Origin: Cunninghamia lanceolata | Taxonomy: Eukaryota; Streptophyta; Pinopsida; Cupressales; Cupressaceae | Direction of reading: 5' to 3' | Length of the DNA stretch: 64,000 nt | NCBI GenBank assembly: GCA_027924645.1 | Contig: BSBN01001199.1 | Span: 496,001-560,000, forward strand | In this document: piece by piece, positions 59,621 to 64,000 of the stretch | Layout: each line of letters starts with the position of its first letter | Position numbering within the stretch: position 1 is the first letter of the stretch | Made by a program: the position numbers and the translations under genes | Notes under the pieces: model-generated | Told to the model about the DNA's origin: nothing | The model's database searches: none | What the model saw: only the letters and a program-made list of their open reading frames with translations

Positions 59621-62600
59621 CATTAATGTTAGATGGATTTTTAAAATGCAATCTACTAAAACTTGATTAACAAAACTAAAATGTCAAATTCACAATGAAG
59701 AAGAACTCAAGACATGCCTAGTAATTAACCTTAGAAGCTTACTATCTTAGATGGTATTCTATTGTCTAGATGTATGTGTGATGTGATATCATTCTGCTTG
59801 CATGTTGTAGTCTATTTTAAGCATTGTTGTCCTAGAAAGTTGAAAAAGTCAAATATTTTCCTAGATTTCATCTTTCCTACACACTAGGAGACAAAAACAA
59901 CAATAACAAATAGGGGAAATCCCCAATAATATAGAAATACTAGAAATTGATTTAATCTATGTATTTTGAAATGAGAAATAGAAATTAAAAGGGAGAGAAA
60001 GGGGATTTAAATCATTGTCCAAGATGATCCTTGATAAACATGTATCTAGGACAAGAAAAATAGTTGATATTCTTGGGAGCTTGCCCAAAATAGTCAAGCC
60101 CCTAGTTGGGCCTTTTGACTCCACAAGAAAAATAGAAAAATAAATATTGGAATTTGTGTAATTTATGCTATACATGTCTAGGATTAAGAATGACAATTTG
60201 ATAAAGTAAATAAAACTATAAGCATAAATGCCTAGTCTAGGGGGAGAAATACCCTAGTATGTATAGAAGGAGAAGGAGGTGATAGTTGTAATGATGCCAA
60301 AAGAAATAATAAAAACTCTTTTAGTAAACAAAGAGGAGAAAATAACAATGTAATAGTCTTCACAATGATAATGGAGGATGCTCACAAGGCCAAGGAGGTG
60401 TAGTACGATGTTGAAATGATGAAACATGTTATAGAACCAAGGAGAATGATAGAAAATCTTTTAGAGAGTCTAGAGGAGAGTTTAAAATTATATGAGAGAA
60501 TGTGAGTTAAATCTTGGAGAGATCACAAAGAACCCTAATGGACACTCATATATGTAAAGGTAAACATTCAACTTCCAAAACTGGTTGGGTGAATATTATA
60601 GAACAAAAACCTAGAAGTTGACATGTCACTAATAGGTCACAAAATGTATGTTGTATAGTTGAATAGTCAAAGGATGTTAGAACATTACATAGATGTCTAC
60701 ACATCATGCTAGCATCCAAGTACAATGTACTAAAAAAAGTATAGAATGTGAACAAAACATAAAATCAAAATTGTAAGGGTATCAATTTTTTATATTACAT
60801 TTTTTCCCCACTTTAGTAGGCTAATGACACTAGGTGATAAGCTATGTGAAAGTACAAACATCAAATGCTAAAAGTAAATAACATAATAAAGGATACTAAA
60901 AATTATACATGTAGCTTTCTTCAACAAAGAAATCCATGCCCCCAACTAAGAATTTGCAAGACAAACATGTTAAACAAATAAGACCTACAACAAATCCACT
61001 ACAAAGGGAATAAAGAGGGAAGACAAACAAATATTACTCGCTTTATAGTTAGAAAAAATAGGTTGGGAGTGCATGAAATACTAAAAGCATGCAAGGGTGG
61101 GTGACAAGAAATCACAACAAGGCAATGAGGGACACTACAAGATGAAACAAGGCACCACAATGAACAAGTAGGAAAGGACAAAAGACAAATCCACCAAAAA
61201 GCACTACGAGTGAAATATAATGCATTTTTATAGGTTATAACTTGAATAGAGCACATGAATAATAATCAGCAAAAGACACTCAAGCAAACAAAAAATCATT
61301 GCATTAATAGAAGCATCAAGTTTGAGCATGAAATCTGGGTGCAAGCCAATAGTAGGTACATATTACAGTATATGTTTCTACTAGTACGCAAAGGGTTTTG
61401 TAGAACATAAATACGGGCTTCCTTCCTATTGGTCACACACATGGGAACATCAATGGTACATCTAGAAAATTGTTAGAATATATTAAGAGGAAAGATGTGT
61501 GGACTGTTGCTAAAATGATGTTATAACAAAAGGATTTCTTCAAATAGAACAAGGGCATCCCATGATGAGGTGTAAAATTTATATAAAATAAAGAAACTAG
61601 TCTCCTGCAATGAGATTATAGAGTGTTAAAGATAATAATGAACCAAATATTCTACAAAGAAATCCACAACATGTCTTATTTAGAAACCATGATAACATAG
61701 ATGAATCAAATAGAAACAAAAATAAATGTGAAAAGGAAATAAAAGATTATTTTTCATATTTTTTCAAAATGTTTGGGGACTATAGTAACCAAGGAAACCA
61801 TAAGTAGAAATAGTTAACATAAAACTATCAAGAAATCCATGACAATATGATAGATGAAATGTTCCCTTCCTAGGTTGATTACACAAGTGAATTTTTGCCA
61901 CAAAAATGCAAAGAGAGATCTATGTATCAAGACCTCCATTAGACTCTGCAAGATTACTATGTATTGTATTGTGTCACTTACTAACACTTTGTTGATCCTA
62001 GAAATAAAAGACCAAAGAGAGCATCTAATCTAGATCATGACATTAAATTAGGAGATTTAATATTCATCTATCCTAATGATTCTATGAGTGTATTATGCAC
62101 AATGTTGATAGCAATGGCAAAATTTAATGCTGATATAATAAAAATAGATGGAAAATTGGAGCACAAAGTTTCTATATTGTGGTATGTCTCTATTCATCAT
62201 GGCAAATAAGATTCTACAGAGAAAGATATATATTATGATTTTTTGAAGAAAATGGAGGCCAAACCTAGAAGACAAAAGTTTTCCATATGTTCTTACAAAT
62301 AATATTATATATGCTTGGAGTCAACTTTGCACTTGGAAAGGGCCATTCCTTACAATGACTAGCTTTTTGAAAGGGCTTGTAGATGTCCACTTGTATCAAC
62401 AAAGGAATGTAAACAACATGGATTAATCAACCACTTTAATATTCAATGTACATGTCCAATTTAATATTTGAAATAATTATTTGGTTAGTTCAAGATTTTA
62501 TGTGAATTATGAGGATAGGATGGTTGTAAACTATGTGAATGGAATAACATTGTAATGTAAAAAGCAAGCACTTTTTTTCCAAATGAAAATTAACAAATTA

Positions 62601-62929
62601 ATTGTAAATTTAAATGGTTGGTAGATAGAAGTATTATTGGAAAATGGTTACATAAATGCTATATCCCCACTGTCACCATAATTTCACTCCCTATCATATG
62701 ATTTGTGAGTAAAGATGCAACTTGAAGGATTTAATACAAGATTTATGGTCTCTTAATGTCTATCTTAAAAATTGTGGGAAATTTTGGTTCTTGTCCCATT
62801 GCATGTATGAAAGTTACTAATACATATTATTTAACCCACAATTAATCCATTAAAAATAAATTTACTTTCTAGAATATTCTAATTTGTGGATATTTGTGTT
62901 TGTCATAATAATCTTCTTTATCATTTCAA
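59621..62929. other. AT-rich intergenic stretch
   Basis: Some of the left part may be decayed Copia RT on the minus strand, but no motif beyond 59600 is convincing. No other feature was recognised. Confidence 0.45.
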
Positions 62930-64000
62930 TACATTGAATAATATTAAGTTACTATTAAAGTTACCATTTTTTCAGCACAACTCAAAAATTGGTAGAGCTG
63001 GTACATTGTTCATTTTTAGGTGAAAAATTTCAATTGTTTCTACCTTAAGCCCTTTACAGGTATTGACTTTTAAAAAAGGATTAGTTGTGATAGTTTCAAG
63101 AGGTGCATAAAGTTTGCAGTTCAGTTGTTTAACAGAAGAAGGATTCAGTTCATCTTTCATTTATCATAGGAGAGACAAGTATTTCATTCACTACAATGAT
63201 TATTCGTTTACAAATGAAGTACATAAAAGGATCAACATTACATTGAATGAATGATGATAAATCAAGGGTCCCACACAAGCCGTGGGAATAGCTGAATAAA
63301 TGCAAATATAGGAAAAATTCTATGCATCTAAAGATACGGAGAAAAAGTCATAGCTATCATTGCCTTGTGGTGTCTTCAGTCTTTGAGATTGCCATCCTAT
63401 CCTTGCTCCCAATCTTTGACAAGAACCTGCAAAAATGTGGGAAAGGTCCTGTTAGAGCTTTGGTTATGAGATCTCTATCTCCTATCAGAAGAAGCATAAT
63501 AGATTGCCTATAATGCACTGATCAAATGAACATCACTCACATGCAAAAGAAACTAAAGAGAAGTTATCACTAAACTTCATTGTTTTTTATCTAATCTATT
63601 TGTTTCATGTGCAAGTATAGGATAAGTCATGTAGTTGATTAAAGACATAACAACATGTGGTGTAAAATGAGGCTCCCACAAGGGTTGAGCCTAGCATGCT
63701 GCCTTCCCCTAATCTTGGAGGGAATGGAATGGAAAGAGAGATCATTACTCATATTGTTTAAATTGAATGACAAACTGAAGGAGTATAAATCAATCAGATG
63801 CATTGGTTTCTAGAACAGGACATACTCATGATTACAGTTCAAGAAATGGAATGAAACCATCAGCATGAACTAAACTCATCTAGTACAACATTTAATGCAT
63901 AAAAATAGCTGTCATCATTGCTTCAACTGCCCTTGGGGGGATGGGATTCACAGGTATTTCAGCTATGTATCTTTCATGGAATTTGTATGCAGTCAAAGCA
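62930..64000 (-). repeat. Copy 2 of the dispersed gene-like repeat, runs off the window
   Basis: It aligns with 46280-47500 over its whole visible length, including the minus-strand acceptor-like CATTTTTGCAG at about 63424 followed by GTTCTTGTCAAAGATTGGGAG. The exon frame here has a one-base insertion relative to copy 1. Homology continues to the right edge. Confidence 0.55.

Noticed and set aside
1..64000. CRISPR arrays, bacterial operons, tRNA and rRNA genes
   Set aside because: No regularly spaced palindromic repeats, no cloverleaf-like sequence and no rRNA core sequence were noticed. The content is plant nuclear repeat DNA.

Overview
The window looks like a gene-poor stretch of a very large seed-plant nuclear genome, most likely a gymnosperm. 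Most of it is AT-rich and built from LTR retrotransposons at several stages of decay, often inserted into one another. There is also a LINE 3' end and a few host-gene fragments. Only one plausible intact host coding region is visible, a small PGG-domain membrane protein at 42148-42678. The gymnosperm assignment is inference from repeat content, PPR debris and gene density. No bacterial, viral or organellar gene cluster, CRISPR array, rRNA or tRNA gene was seen.

Layout from left to right. 1-2913 is mostly featureless and holds a solo LTR (1951-2399) with a perfect target-site duplication (TSD). 2914-10483 is a complete LTR element (El-1) with a perfect TSD. It carries a gag-like coiled-coil/zinc-knuckle ORF and a long unidentified accessory ORF, but no recognisable protease, integrase or reverse transcriptase. 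10604-15963 is a second complete element (El-2) with no coding capacity. 15964-23058 is old repeat debris with Copia-like LTR pieces. 23059-39064 is a nest. A short LTR element (A, minus strand, TSD CTTTT) is split by a larger element (B, 24931-37891, TSD CTTG plus one mismatch). B holds degraded PPR and possible TPR gene fragments and is in turn split by a SIRE-like Ty1/Copia element (C, 30205-37273, minus strand). A itself sits near Copia debris, because a protease remnant lies at 39640-39850. 42060-42680 is the PGG gene with a TATA-like upstream region, followed by a TRIM element (42831-44216). 46280-47500 and 62930-64000 are two diverged copies of one repeat that look like the 3' ends of a spliced transcription unit. 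53855-57668 is the 3' part of a LINE that carries an extra downstream ORF. 57690-59650 is a mosaic of Copia LTR and RNase H remnants. The rest is AT-rich sequence in which I recognise nothing.

How the parts relate. El-1 and Copia element C share the 3' half of their LTRs, the same initiator-Met primer-binding site, and a repeated polypurine arrangement in front of the 3' LTR. The simplest reading is that El-1 is a non-autonomous partner once mobilised by C-like elements. The El-1 accessory ORF and the ORF behind the LINE RNase H domain share a short motif and a similar three-part layout, which suggests that one protein family was recruited by two unrelated retroelement classes. This is the most interesting signal in the window and needs profile searches that I could not run.

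All identity statements are by eye. Several apparent ORF starts here are non-ATG, so starts are only claimed where an ATG is visible.
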